This document shows positions 47,061 to 58,097 of a stretch of 64,000 bases of DNA, piece after piece. Position numbers and translations under genes: made by a program. A model generated the notes under the pieces. It searched no databases. It saw only the letters and a program-made list of their open reading frames with translations, and was not told where the DNA came from. Position 1 is the stretch's first letter, and the number at the start of each line of letters is the position of its first letter. Source of the stretch: Halichondria panicea (lineage: Eukaryota > Porifera > Demospongiae > Suberitida > Halichondriidae); contig NC_087379.1 in assembly GCF_963675165.1 (NCBI RefSeq), positions 1,063,001 to 1,127,000 on the forward strand, in the 5' to 3' direction.

Positions 47061-48840
47061 CACCCTGGAGAGTATGTGTTATCCTACAGAGTTAGTTATC
47101 CGGACACAGCCAATTTTGGAGTATTGTCCTCTCAGAGTATCAGTGTACAACGTAGACAACTTGGCCTGGTGGTCAACCAGCAACCCCTACTCTGTAACAC
47201 CACCTTTATTCTCTACCCCTATCCCAGTGTGAGCCTTGTGGACATGAGCAGTGGCAGTGTTGTCGAGGAGAGAGGATGGAGGAACAACAATTGGACTGTC
47301 GTTGCTAGTATCAGAACAGATGCCGATCGTGGCAAAGAAGTCGGGAGATATGAAGAAACTTACGCTGTTTTCAGAGACATTGAGATAAAATCTGCTGGCG
47401 ATTACGTGCTTTTGTTTGAAGCGTATGCCGAACCTGCAGAAGCTGATCTAAGGTCGTCAACTGTGTACTCTGACCTCTTCACTATTACCCAGCGTCAAAT
47501 CACAAAGTTAGATATCACTTATGATGTAGATTTCAACACGACCATTGGAGATCAAAGAGATGCATTCATTACTGCATTCCTGGTCAAATTCCGATCTTCC
47601 TATCCTCAAGTTGAGATTATTAATGTGACCCTCACAGAAGGTAGCATCATTGTTGGTGTCACAGTAACAGCAGTTCATTTTCAACGGTACAACATTGACC
47701 CCATTCAACGTGACTCAAGACCCAGCGTTCCCAGTGGTGATCCCAACACTACCACCGAGCATCCTTGAAGAGCACTTTGTACTCATACTAGCCATTGTGA
47801 TACCTGGTGTGGTGCTCATTGTGTCATTCTTATTTATGCTGGTCGTCTGTTGCTGTGTGTGTCATCACAAGAAGAACAGGAAATCACTTAAACTTGAGGT
47901 GAGTACATGTATATAATTAAGAATGTGGCCTTGACTGGTATGCTTACATTGGAATTGTTGCCATAATTGTAGCTGATGCGTAAGTGAAAATAATAAGTGA
48001 CTATAGTGGAACAGTAATTATGCTGTGTGCTAATTACATGTACGTATACAATGTCCACTATCGTAATATTATTCCTTATGCTGAGTAGAGCAACCATCTC
48101 AACTGTCCCCTCCTCCCCACACGTACACAGAACAAGGTGTCCTCACATGATTCAGAGGAAAAATATGTATCCAACAACTGCCCACCTTCCCCCGGCTCTG
48201 TCACTGACTACTATCTCCTCCCAGACAGAACTGGAAGAGATGTCGACACCCAATCCTTCGAATCCCACGAGCTCAACTCTCTGGCCTCTACTCCAGTTAG
48301 TCAGAGGAAGACAAACGTCCTAGTCTCTGAGAGTGTGGATGTCAAAGTCAGAGCAAAATCTATCAAGACTCTGGACGTGTTCTTTGCCAATCCCAGTGCC
48401 GAGGAGGCACTAAAGGATGAGAAGTTGGAGACACTAGATACCAATTTTGATGAAGTGGTTCATTTACCAACCACCAGCCAAAATATATACTCCACCAATA
48501 CCAACGGCAGTACCAACAACAATACTGGTAAGTTAATTTTTCGTAAATCTCTCCTTTGATTGGCCGAATGCATGTACCTCTACAGTACCTTTGAAAGCTG
48601 CTCGTATTAATAGTGCAATGTAGCTACTACGTGTATATATCCCATCCTCTTACTGTAAGCGTGCTGAACTAACCCCCCCCCACACACACACACACAGTGG
48701 CATATGAGAGCAGGACTCCATCTGCTGCCACTGTTGCCCACAGCCTGCTCCCACCCCCCTCAGCCACGCCCTCACAGTCCTCTGAGAGTACAAAGGTCAA
48801 GAAGTACGAGAGCATGAAGGTGGAGGACATTGAGAACTAA
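47030..48840 (+). CDS. Putative single-pass membrane protein with serine-rich cytoplasmic tail
   Basis: A long exon (about 47030-47898) encodes an extracellular region of about 230 residues (VSYPDTANFG, FRDIEIKSAGDYVLLFEA, resembling beta-sandwich repeats), then VVIPTLPP, a membrane span (FVLILAIVIPGVVLIVSFLF), a CCCVCHHKK stop-transfer and donor CTTGAG, then GTGAGT. Two frames must be joined near 47675 (a run of T in CATTTTCAACGG), so a 1-nt error or lesion exists there. Exon 48131-48527 gives a Ser/Thr/acidic tail (DYYLLPD and NIYSTNT hold possible phospho-Tyr sites). Exon 48698-48840 ends KVEDIEN. The true first exon and signal peptide were not found; 47076 is only the first in-frame Met. 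I do not recognise a named family. Its 3' exons are duplicated at 11019-11357. Confidence 0.6.
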
Positions 48841-48998
48841 ATCACTGACACTTGCAAAAAAAACATTAGTAGTGTACTCTATTTATTCTTGTATGAAAAA
48901 AGCAATGTTTTTTTGTCGTAGCGATTATCTTAGAATCTGATAATCTAATAATTATTTTTGTGTAAAATTTATTTAGCTGCATGTATAATTATGTGTAC

Positions 48999-49237
48999 TA
49001 CCGTATAGCGCGAAATTTTCGAGGCACTTATATTTCGTGGATTGGCCTCTAAAAACCATTTCGTTGCACAATGTTCGCGGAATAGCTGCTTACCGGAAGC
49101 CACGCCTTTAAATCTTTGCATGATAGCAGGTAATTCTAATTAAAGAACACTTTTTGTGGACTTAATTTTCGTGTAGAATTCTAACCCACGAAATCCGCGA
49201 AAATTAAGCCCCTCGAAAATTTCGCGCTATACGGTAT
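48999..49237. mobile_element. MITE, same family as 9709-9938
   Basis: TACCGTATAGCGCGAAATTT at the left, complement at the right. Very close to the 9709 copy throughout (CACTTATATTTCGTGGATTG shared). It lies between the convergent membrane-protein gene and the Bcl-2 fragment and is absent from the duplicate block at 11.4-11.8 kb, so it arrived after that duplication. Confidence 0.8.
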
Positions 49238-49518
49238 GTGCAAGATTCCTAATCAGTTCGACTGATACTATAATTATAATAATTATATAAATTATACAGC
49301 TAGCTATTATACGTGTTTTTCAACACTTTCAAGTCAATTCAACGTACTCTAATCCAACCTTTTATTATCATAATTATTAATAATAATAATTAATGGTGAT
49401 TATAACAAACTTTTTTGAAAACAATTGCAAGAAAATTGTAAAAATAAAACTACTAAGTGATTGTGAAGGAGAGATTGAGTGAGGTTGGTCCGAATTAAGT
49501 GAGTTCAGCAAAAGTGTT

Positions 49519-49822
49519 CTATTTGAATGTACTAGGGCAACTCCTAAGCTGATTGCAGCCACTGTGAGCCAGCCAGTAGGGCGGCGGTTCTCAGCTGTCT
49601 GGTTTTCAGTTCTCTCTTTGGCTTTCTCAGAGGCATCAATACTCACTGCTCCCTTGATGGCACCCTGGATGTGGAGAAATAAAAGTCAACAAAAATAAAA
49701 AACATGCAGTGAAATACAGTAGTCAAATACTTAATCTACACATGCATACAACAATCTCTTACCCAACCGCCATGCTCGAGAATCCACTGAGTGAAGACGT
49801 GAAGAAATGTCGTCTGCCATCC
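49519..49822 (-). pseudogene. Truncated copy of the Bcl-2-like gene
   Basis: Matches exon 2 (GAIKGAVSIDASEKAKERTE, anchor VAAISLGVALV) and only the BH2 end of exon 1 (QTTFLHVFTQWILEHGGW) of the gene at 11843-12591. A small deletion in the anchor changes the frame. Homology stops at 49822, where a Harbinger-related exon begins. BH4 and BH1 are missing, so it cannot encode a Bcl-2 fold. Confidence 0.8.
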
Positions 49823-50271
49823 CTACAATCATTTTGTGCAGATGGAAGTCAGATTCAGCCAGATTCACCAGGGCACTCCGGCCAAAAAACTCCTGAGAAT
49901 GAAACAAGTATAACGTTAATAATCGTCACATTAAATAAACAAACTATTGTTTTTGGTTATTATTTAACACACATGCACACATTCATTAAACAGCTGAGCC
50001 ACCCAAAAAAAGGGCAAAAAAAGAAAGCAAGTCGGAGAAGATGATGGAAAAAACAGTGAACTTATTTCTTAAATATCATAAGGACTCGGAAGAGAAGAAT
50101 GATAAAAGAGAAGAAGAAAGGTGGACAAAAGAAATGGAATTGGATGAGAAACGAAGAAAGGCAGACCAGGAGCATGAATACAGAATGATGCAATTAGTCA
50201 TGCAGCAGCGAGACCCACCACCACAAAACTACCCGTCATTGTACAACTTTGTCAACGACACTACATTTTAG
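49822..50271 (+). CDS. C-terminal part of a Harbinger-associated accessory (Myb/SANT-like) protein
   Basis: Two exons are read: about 49822-49910 (CADGSQIQPDSPGHSGQKTP, ENET) and 50004-50271, joined by an A-GTATAA donor and an ATTAAACAG acceptor to give TEPPKKRAKKESKSEKMMEK, followed by a charged helix (KYHKDSEEKNDKREEERW) and the end NFVNDTTF. Basic-plus-helical C-termini of this type belong to the second protein of PIF/Harbinger transposons, which assists the transposase on DNA; the adjoining transposase supports that. The DNA-binding N-terminus is absent: the sequence begins at the Bcl-2 breakpoint. Confidence 0.5.
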
Positions 50272-50418
50272 CTAGCAAGTTTAACAACCTATACCAACAT
50301 AACTCATTATAGTCGACAAGAAACCATAGTATTACACAATCATATTCATACAGCAGTCAGTCATTGATTAATTACTGTACATTTAATAAATAATTATTTT
50401 AAGTTTGCCATGGTAACT

Positions 50419-51321
50419 CTATTGCTGAGAAAAGTATATCATTAAAGCTTTTTGTACATCTTTGCCACTATTAGCTACTGTTGAAGACGAAGGTAAGCTG
50501 GGGCTGTTTAGAGTAGAGTCCGTTTCATCTTGTATCCAATCATCATGGAATGTCTCATGGCAGTCTTCGCATATGTTATGGAGAACACAACAAGCAGCAA
50601 TTAAGCAAGGCACGTCCCTAATTAAAACATCATTTCTCTTCAGGAGACACCGCCATCGACCTTTTAGCCTTCCATATGCATGTTCAACAATAACACGGGC
50701 TTTGCTTAGCCTGTAGTTAAAGAGTTTCTGCTCAGCTGTCAATGAGCCATGATCAATGAAAGCCTTTAGCAACCATGGAAGGAGAGGGTACGCAGGATCA
50801 CCAAGCACCAACAGTGGAACAGCTTGGCCACAGATAGTCTGCTTCCAATCAGGAAACAGTGTACCGCCTTGACCTTTCATATACAAACTTGAGTTTACAA
50901 ACACTCTGGCGTCATGCACTCTTCCCGGCCATCCTATGTAAATGTTTGTGAACTTCCCAGCATTGTCTACCGTGCCTTGCAAAATGACAGAGTGCCATCC
51001 TTTTCGATTGTAATAATCGGCCGGACAATATTCAGGTGACACAATTGGAATGTGTGTACCATCAACCACACCTGCACATTGCGGAAACCCAAAATCATTC
51101 TCGAATCCATCAACAACTGTTCTTAGATCGTGACCTGTTGGAATACGAACACACCTAGGCATCAAAACATCAACAATAGCTGCACAAACTTCCTTGACAA
51201 CAATACAAACAGTTGCCTTAGACACTCCAAACAGATGTCCAATGGTGCGATAGTCAGAGTTGGTGGCCAGATACCACAGTGTGATAGCAACCCTCTTCTC
51301 AACAGGCACAGCTTTCCTCAT
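50419..51321 (-). CDS. PIF/Harbinger transposase (HARBI1-like DDE nuclease)
   Basis: A 300-residue frame starting MRKAVPVEKRVAITLWYLAT, with an HTH (YRTIGHLFGVSKATVCIVVK) and the DDE nuclease core: Asp in GVVDGTHIPI, Asp in WPGRVHDARVF, LGDPAYPLLPWLLK, and Glu in ARVIVEHAYGRLKGRWRCL. The C-terminus is Ser-rich. The family cuts and pastes DNA at TAA/TTA-type sites with the help of a Myb-like partner, here encoded convergently on the other strand. The usual N-terminal extension is in the next frame (see 51332-51685). The catalytic residues look intact. Confidence 0.9.
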   Translation of the reverse strand: MRKAVPVEKRVAITLWYLATNSDYRTIGHLFGVSKATVCIVVKEVCAAIVDVLMPRCVRIPTGHDLRTVVDGFENDFGFPQCAGVVDGTHIPIVSPEYCPADYYNRKGWHSVILQGTVDNAGKFTNIYIGWPGRVHDARVFVNSSLYMKGQGGTLFPDWKQTICGQAVPLLVLGDPAYPLLPWLLKAFIDHGSLTAEQKLFNYRLSKARVIVEHAYGRLKGRWRCLLKRNDVLIRDVPCLIAACCVLHNICEDCHETFHDDWIQDETDSTLNSPSLPSSSTVANSGKDVQKALMIYFSQQ

Positions 51322-51331
51322 ATTTGTGTCC

Positions 51332-51685
51332 TCATATTTGTGTCTGAATAGACGTTCTTAGCTCAGTGCACAAGAAATTGAACGTTGACTGGGACATTCT
51401 GAAATTATCGAGCCAATCATCTCTGGAAAACGTCTTGCATACAATGAAGTCCCACCAGTAGGAACTTCTCTTCTTCGACCACAGCAACCTCTCAGATGTA
51501 CACAAACCTCCAGCAAGCATTAATGTAATAACAGCAAGCAACAAACGTTCTTGGGATCTTTTTCTAGCTAACTTCAGTCTTCTCTGTCTTGCCACACGCT
51601 TTCTCTTCAATACAGCAGCCTTTCTACGCCTTTGACTAGCGAAGTGCTGAAACAAGACTACTAGGCTACACAGCCAAAAATCCAC
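51332..51685 (-). pseudogene. N-terminal part of the Harbinger transposase, out of frame
   Basis: Reads YWWDFIVCKTFSRDDWLDNF, then RMSQSTFNFLCTELRTSIQ, the usual segment just before MRKAVxVEKRVA in HARBI1-like proteins. It ends at a TGA beside a tandem 14-bp repeat (ACACAAATATGAGG twice, 51317-51344) that probably broke the frame. The basic start (RRRKAAVLKRKRVARQRRLK) is plausible for a nuclear protein. Confidence 0.7.
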
Positions 51686-51689
51686 AGGT

Positions 51690-51885
51690 CCGTTTCAGGC
51701 CGTAGGTTAAAACGGGCCGTTACAGGCCCCTGAACGGACCCGTATCAGGACGTAGCCCACTCACTTCCTGTGTACAGCCCGTGAATACGGGCTGTACACA
51801 GGACGTGGGGCTACATCCTGTTTACAGCCTGTAAATATCAGGGTGTAGCACCCACGTCCTGTACACGGCACGTTAATTACTGAGC
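51690..51885. repeat. GC-rich palindromic segment beside the Harbinger transposase
   Basis: Contains CCTGTGTACAGCCCGTGAAT followed by ACGGGCTGTACACAGG, and GTCCGTTTCAGGCC answered by GGCCCCTGAACGGAC. Related motifs (CCTGTTTACAGCC, CCTGTACACGG) follow. It could be the subterminal repeat of the Harbinger element; no matching left end is found because that side is truncated. Confidence 0.55.
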
Positions 51886-51943
51886 ATGCGCATACTTTTG
51901 GAAGCAAGTCCAGCTGTCATACCCACACCATTAATGAGATAGA

Positions 51944-53585
51944 ATGAATATGGCAAACATTCCAAGTACATCTAAAGTAAGATAAGATATAGATAGAATA
52001 CAATAATTATTATTCATTGGCCAGGTATTTGCTGCTCCGTTCAAGACGTCAGACTTACCTACAGTCAAAACAAAAGAACGAAAGTAAGTATTATTGCATA
52101 ATGTTTATATTGCGACAAAATTATCCTTCTCAAATGCACACAATACATGTTTATACATCCGTAATGTAGGAAAACGTTGGTACTAATTTACTTTGGGGGT
52201 TCGGAACCTGTCAAAATCGAAGCCACCACAGTGGAGAGAGCTCTGTGTGAATTAAGCACAAGCATGCATGAGTTTTGACATAGCAAGCAAAGTCATTCAA
52301 GACAGAAAGAAGGTATAAACTATATGTGCACAATACAATCGACAACATGTTTGTTAAATACAGAGGGTTCTGGCTCCTACAACGAAACTGGTCAATGGCG
52401 GGGTTTACCATCTGGGCAATGCACCCTCCACAAATCACCCAAGCAAGCACTCACACAATCCTATTCTGACAGTAATTCCTAAAAATTAATGTATTTTTAA
52501 GTTTTACTAACACATAGGAAGTGCTGAAGGAATTAAAGGAAATTAAAGCTAAACTAAGACAAGTGCAAGAAGAGCAACAACACAGTAGGAAGGCCATTGA
52601 CACGTTAAAAACAATGATTGAGAAAAACTCTCACGTTTTTACCGTGGAAAGCACGTCGTGGGGTGTAAGTACATAGATAGCATTTTCAAAACTCGACATT
52701 ATAATCCAATAATTGCAGGTTTCTCTGAGTTCCAATTTGGCCAAACTCTTCCTAATGTCTGAAAGTAGAGAAATAGGAGAAGAAGCCATCAAGGTTATTA
52801 ATCAAGATATAATTTATTATACAAACCTAAATTATTACTAGGCACAAATGAGAGCATGTATGGACATGGATGATAGGGCAGACACGGAGGTACTGTCACT
52901 TACTCTAAAATGGTGCAAAAAAAGGTTGAGCGATATGCGTATCGACGAAAGGCGCAAGGTATGTTTTGTTAGCAAAATATTATGGCTGTCGCAAAAGCAT
53001 GGTTTTATATAGGTGCTAGGTCGCCAACCTTACAAAGGATTTCCCCTAAAGAAATGTAGCGACCTAGCTAAAGAGACTGTGAGAACTTTGAAGGCTCCCA
53101 TGGACTGAGAGATTGAGACAGCATACACCCATAATTTAGCCCTGCTAGTGAGTAAATTGACTTTAGGGGTTTTAAGAAACATCATATCATCTTTTTGCAC
53201 AGAGAAAGTATGCAAGAGAAAACCCTATTGAGGCGCAACAACCGGGAAAGCTGTACAAACTATTTAATAAATGGGTACAACATGTTTATGGGGCTTTTAG
53301 TGCCATATCTACTGATAAATGGGCACAGATACTCCTGAAGGAAAACGGACTAGTACTAACTGGTGTATGTGTACAGCAGTAATACGTGTATCTCCTTACA
53401 GTGCCAGAATCGCCTCTATCTCCTGCATTTCAGCGGAGCCAGTCTAGGAGCCAGTTTACATCTGGTGAGCCAAAACAAAGTTTACATGATAATTATTATT
53501 ATTAAAACATTTTTTATAGACTCTCAGGACTCAGACCGTACCACGCTGGCTAGTGACACCCAGTGACACCTCCCAAACAAACTGA
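51944..53585 (+). pseudogene. Eleven-exon gene of unknown function with two lesions
   Basis: Exons: 51944-51976, 52025-52083, 52170-52312, 52364-52471, 52518-52664, 52719-52793, 52842-52958, 53013-53147, 53203-53352, 53402-53464 and 53520-53585. All have GT/AG borders and the phases fit throughout (intron 2 phase 2, the rest phase 0), strong evidence for a real gene. The product would have about 330 residues: start MNMANIPSTSK, a segment LVLIYFGGSEPVKIEATTVE, a coiled coil (EVLKELKEIKAKLRQVQEEQ), then a helical region (LKWCKKRLSDMRIDERRK, KWVQHVYGAF) near the C-terminus. Lesions: one extra T at 52272-52275 and TGA at 53106. I do not recognise the family. Short introns of 40-90 bp resemble those of CWF19L1. 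Confidence 0.65.
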
Positions 53586-55029
53586 ACTTCCACATTAATT
53601 TATTAGCAGAAGTACGTATGCCCATAATTATAGCTTAAACTCTACGTGTACTTAACCGAATAGCCGCGGTTGACACTTTGAAGCGTCAATACGTGAATAA
53701 CTGGTAGCCGCGGTTGACGCTTTGAAGCGTCAACCGCACATTACTCTACTCTTAATTAATTTGTGGTGAGCTACAACCTTCCAGAGCTCCACAGCTTTGC
53801 AAGGCTTCTCTCGAAGGTCAACAGAAGCCGTACTGAGTCCGATCACCATAGGTTAGCAATCAAAAATTTGCTGAAATTTTCATGTGAAATTTGTATTTCA
53901 ATATCAATCTCAAAAGTGAACATACATTATAATAAATACAATTACAATTAATTCTATGGTACAACAATGACTAAGAGGCCTCTGTACACAGGGGATGAGG
54001 TACTCCTAGGTATCCTGGATAGTAGTCACAGTGAGTAGACCTTCTCAGACCCATACGATGGTGGTGGTTCCATGGCAGATAGCAGTGACGATAGTTTCAC
54101 AGACCTGCATGAGGAAGAAGGAGTATTACCAACCAAGCAGACCACCTCTAGAATCAATTGTTCTTACACACAGTAGAACATAACCTCCTCAGAGACAAAC
54201 ACCAGCCAACAAGCCAGCCATAAAGAAATTGAATTTTAAATGTACCTTTGTTTGGGGTGGTGCCTAAAAGATCAAAAGATTATCATGCAATCAATACACA
54301 CACTAAATTGAATAATAACATTCAGCCACATAATTATAATTGAATTGCTATAATAGACAGCAGACTAAAAATTAGGAATGTACAGGCACTAACTCACAAG
54401 CCAACAAACCTAAAAAAGTCTATTGAGAATGGCCATACACAAAGTACAGTACATCTCATACAAGGGTGCCAAATAATTATGAATCATGCAACCTTAGACA
54501 TAATTATGTATAGGCTCCCACAAGCAAACTTACATGCAATGGAACTCATAGGCACATATAAAGCAATTGTGATCCTACAACAAACTGGGAGTTCATAAAA
54601 AGATTCAACTTTGGACACAGAAGAATTACAATGCATATCACAGGCAAACACACAAGCCAACTAATCACACAAGCCAACTAATGACAAATTATGACCTAAT
54701 CCTAGCTGGGGAGCATAACACAACCAACAAGCCTATTATGTTGGGAAGAAAATGTCCTTACACAAGTAAACAGTACACTCATAAGCCCAACAGCCTTTGC
54801 TTTCCCCTGAAAAGGTCAGAACATTATTATGCAATCAACCTCTGTACAAGTCATGTACAGTGAGCCTAATAGTAGTGAGCCTAATTGATTAGTAGCCTAA
54901 TTGAATTGTAACCTTGGAAGCAAGCAGAAACTTCACACAAGCCTAGGCACAAGAATTAACTTTTGGCAGCACTGATAATGTAAATTGTTAGCAACATAAA
55001 GTATCATGCCACAGGCACACACAGGGGGC

Positions 55030-55050
55030 ACACACGCACGCACGGGCGGG

Positions 55051-55108
<58 letters not shown>

Positions 55109-55115
55109 CGCGGGC
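55030..55115. repeat. CA microsatellite in the piggyBac-like element
   Basis: CA units flanked by CACGCACGCACGGGCGGG and CGCACACACGCGGGCACC. Simple repeat; frames here are artefacts. Confidence 0.9.
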
Positions 55116-55339
55116 ACCAATAGTGAATACACATGCAGCTATTAACAGAATACATTGTGGATGAGACCAACAGATAGCTAAGCATAACACCTTTACATTG
55201 CAACACTGCTGAGCGTACATATTATAGGCTTCTGTATTTTAAACTCGGGCTTCAACACACTGCTGGTGCAAGTATACTTTACAAGCTACGTAGGTAAGCG
55301 TATAGTATTATCAGCTAAAAACATACGCACACAAAGCTT

Positions 55340-56190
55340 ACCTCTAAAGTAATCTCTCGCTCTGTCCTTGGCTGGTTGACTCTTCGACTGTTCAGATAGA
55401 ACTACAAGGTAGCTTGAAGAGAACTGTTACTGTTACTAAGGGGTGCATCTTTCTTTGCCACACTGAAACAAATAAATTGAATATCAAACAATGTACACTA
55501 CACACTAAAAACAGGCTCTAAACTAACTCAGCTTCTACACCAGTATACTTTACACACTCATAAGCTATCTAGGCAAGTGCATAAGCATATTAAATCAGCT
55601 CAGAGGCTTCTGAAGGCTTACACTAGCTACATAATCCTTGCTATATACGCACACAAAGCTTACCTCTGAAGTGATCCCTTGCTCTGGCCCTTGGCTGGTT
55701 GACTGTTTCGTTGGAAACCAGGAGATCCTGACACAGTAACTACTGTAGACTGCTTTAGTAAGAAGTTGAATAAAGAAAACTGTCACTGTTTCCAAGTTAT
55801 GCATCTTTCTTTGCTAGAGGCAAATGCTGAAAAAGAGAAAATAATTTGAATATCAAACGTTGTCGACTACACTCTAAAAACAGGCTCTAAACTCACAAAG
55901 CTACTCTTCCAGTATATTTCACACACTCAGAGGCTATCTAGGTAGGTGGACAAGCATATTAAATCAGCTCAAAAGGCTTCTAAAGGCTGAACTAGGAAAA
56001 TGATGATCGCTATACACACACAGAGCTTACTTGTGAAATGATCCTTCACTGGGGCCTTGGCTGGTATACTCCTCCGTTCAAAACTTAGAGATCCTGGCAG
56101 AGTAGCTATTCTAGACTAGTTTGCAACAAAGTTGCCTGCAGAAAACTACTACTGCTTCTTAGCTACGCATCTTTCTTTGCTAAGAGCTGA
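55340..56190. repeat. Three diverged tandem blocks of about 340 bp
   Basis: The string AAGCTTACCTCTAAAGTAAT then TGGTTGACTCTTCGACTG-like text, and GCATCTTTCTTTGC, recur in order at about 55338-55455, 55660-55815 and 56028-56175, each followed by GAATATCAAAC, CAGGCTCTAAACT and CACACTCA..GCTATCTAGG. This is internal amplification in the piggyBac-like element. Each block has a splice-donor-like CTTACCT on the minus strand. Confidence 0.65.
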
Positions 56191-56289
56191 TAATGAAAGT
56201 AATTTAAAATTAATTAGATTTTGGTTCCGCGGTGGGCGGTACTACGTATGAAATCATAACCGCGGCTATTCGGTTAAAATTATTGTTCA

Positions 56290-57175
56290 TACTTATGTTA
56301 TAGTTATAACACGGGCACGAGGGATGTATGGAATATATTGCACTGAAGCACGAGGGCGCCAGCCCCGAGGGCTGAGTGCAATATATGCCATGCAGCCCGA
56401 GTGCACGTGTTATAACTAGTTTATATCCCGAGGGCATAGCAACATAACACTGTCCTAGTAACACAATATAAACAGCACAAAAAAAGACAGAGACAACCTC
56501 TAGACACAGCTCCATCTCTTCTCTCTTCTAGACGCCAGTATCTGCAGCGTATAAGATTGGCATGACCGACGAATGGCTTGACACAAAATTGTTGGAGTTT
56601 CAACTGAAATCTGCAAAACAGCCCCACCCCACTTCTGGTGCTGCAAAACAGCGCCGCCCCACTTACTGCTGCAAAGAAACAGCCCCACCCCACTACTCAG
56701 TGAATACATGGTATTAGCTGCTGGTCTACGCTCGGCCTCATAACCAAGCCAAGAAAGCTCGCTTCTACACTGCTGCAAAACAGCTCATGCCCCCAGCAAA
56801 AAGAGCCACTTCTAGTGCTACGGTGAAGCAGAATTGACATGCATCACGATGTCGAGGACTAGGTCGATCTAGGAACACAGAATCTTCCACAAAATGAATC
56901 TTGGACAATTTTAAAACCTGCATGGTTGCAAGAAGAAACTCCAGCAGTGCTGAACATTCATTCCTGCATGGCTGGACATACTTTGATACTTGTTATTTCT
57001 CATGCATATTAATTTAATTTTAATTTAATTGTCTGTCTAATTGCCAGAGGGGCGTTTTGCGGTCAGTGCAATATGACTTTGCGGTCAGTGCAATATGACT
57101 TTCAGCAGTGCAATATGCTTTATATTGCACTTGGCAACAACGTAGCAACGGGATATAATACCATGATAATTATGC
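56290..57175. repeat. Interspersed repeat with TTATAACACG / TATATTGCAC motifs
   Basis: The left part has GTTATAACACGGGCACGAGG, CACGAGGGC and GTGCACGTGTTATAAC in partial inverted order, with AATATATTGCAC mirrored as GTGCAATATATGCC. The right part has AGTGCAATATGACTTTGCGG in tandem and TATTGCACTTGGCAACAACG. A short frame in the middle (MTDEWLDTKLLEFQLKSAKQ) is unassigned. Probably transposon-derived; ends not resolved. Confidence 0.4.
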
Positions 57176-57384
57176 CAAGGGCCTATAAGAAAATGCACTT
57201 TTTTAATTACACTTACTATTATTAGATGAAGAAAGGGTAAGCTGGCTGGATCCTTCAAACATAACCTCTATAATCTATGCTTCAATTCCATATATGTCTT
57301 GATCCTTTAAACTATGCGCTGTAGACTACCACCTTAGTCAAGTAGTGGGTCAATCACTAGTTATCAGTAATAATTCCAATGAAA

Positions 57385-57850
57385 GCACCGCGGGTGCTGA
57401 TGCCTCGGTGGAGGTGCCAAAGCTACATAACATAAAGCTACTAATAGCTAGCTTTTATACACACATTCATGATTGATTAATTAATTTTGCTGCATGCAAA
57501 ACTCAAAGAGTGGGTAATGATCGACGATGATCGTTGTTAAAACGATCGATACCAAAAGTTCCAGTCTAAAATTTAGAGCCTTGCAGCTCTCTTCTCATTC
57601 TTGCAGGTATCAATAGCTAGCGTTCTAGTGCAGAGTTAACTACTAAGTAGAGTAGCAACACTCGGTGAACAAGTTTTGCTACGGACTCTTCTGAAAAGGC
57701 AGCAATGGTAAGCAAAACTAGGCATAACTCGAGAACGAAGCTTTATTTTGCAAATCCACAAATACCAAGCCAAGAAAACATGACTAGCAGCCTATAAAAA
57801 CTCTTACTTGCACTTTATTGATCCTTGAGCAGCTCACACACAGACACACT
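57385..57850. mobile_element. Uninterrupted relative of the repeat at 39250-40397 (opposite orientation)
   Basis: GAAAGCACCGCGGGTGCTGA through to ATCCTTGAGCAGC matches the 39.3-40.4 kb repeat in inverse orientation. At about 57793 (GGCTGCTAGTCATG as complement) it lacks the 643-bp insertion found there, giving the empty site for that element. Confidence 0.6.
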
Positions 57851-58097
57851 ACCGTATACCTCACTTGCGCATGCGCACCGAAGCATAATAACTGAACACC
57901 ATGACATTTACTACAAAGTGAACATTGAGCTGTTATTGTTTAAATGAGTAAATAAATGAGTAAATAAATGAGTATAGATCTAGATATATATCTACTAGGT
58001 GAACACAAAACGTAAGTGATAGCTCAGAAACTTAGAACAATCTGTTTAACATATTGAGCATTTCCACTGTTCCGAGCATTTCCACTGTTCACGGATG

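Larger units (their letters stand above)
53656..56273. mobile_element. piggyBac-like element flanked by TTAA
   Basis: The ends CCGAATAGCCGCGGTT and AACCGCGGCTATTCGG are perfect complements, directly bordered by TTAA at 53652-53655 and 56274-56277, the piggyBac target duplication. A subterminal GCCGCGGTTGACGCTTTGAA repeats the end with a GACGCTTTGAAGCGTC palindrome. The start of a transposase-like frame at 53967 (MTKRPLYTGDEVLLGILDSS) is stopped after about 23 codons, then continues acidic (ADSSDDSFTDLHEEE). The rest (54.2-56.2 kb) is non-coding, with three diverged tandem blocks near 55340-55440, 55600-55810 and 55990-56170. Non-autonomous. Confidence 0.8.
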
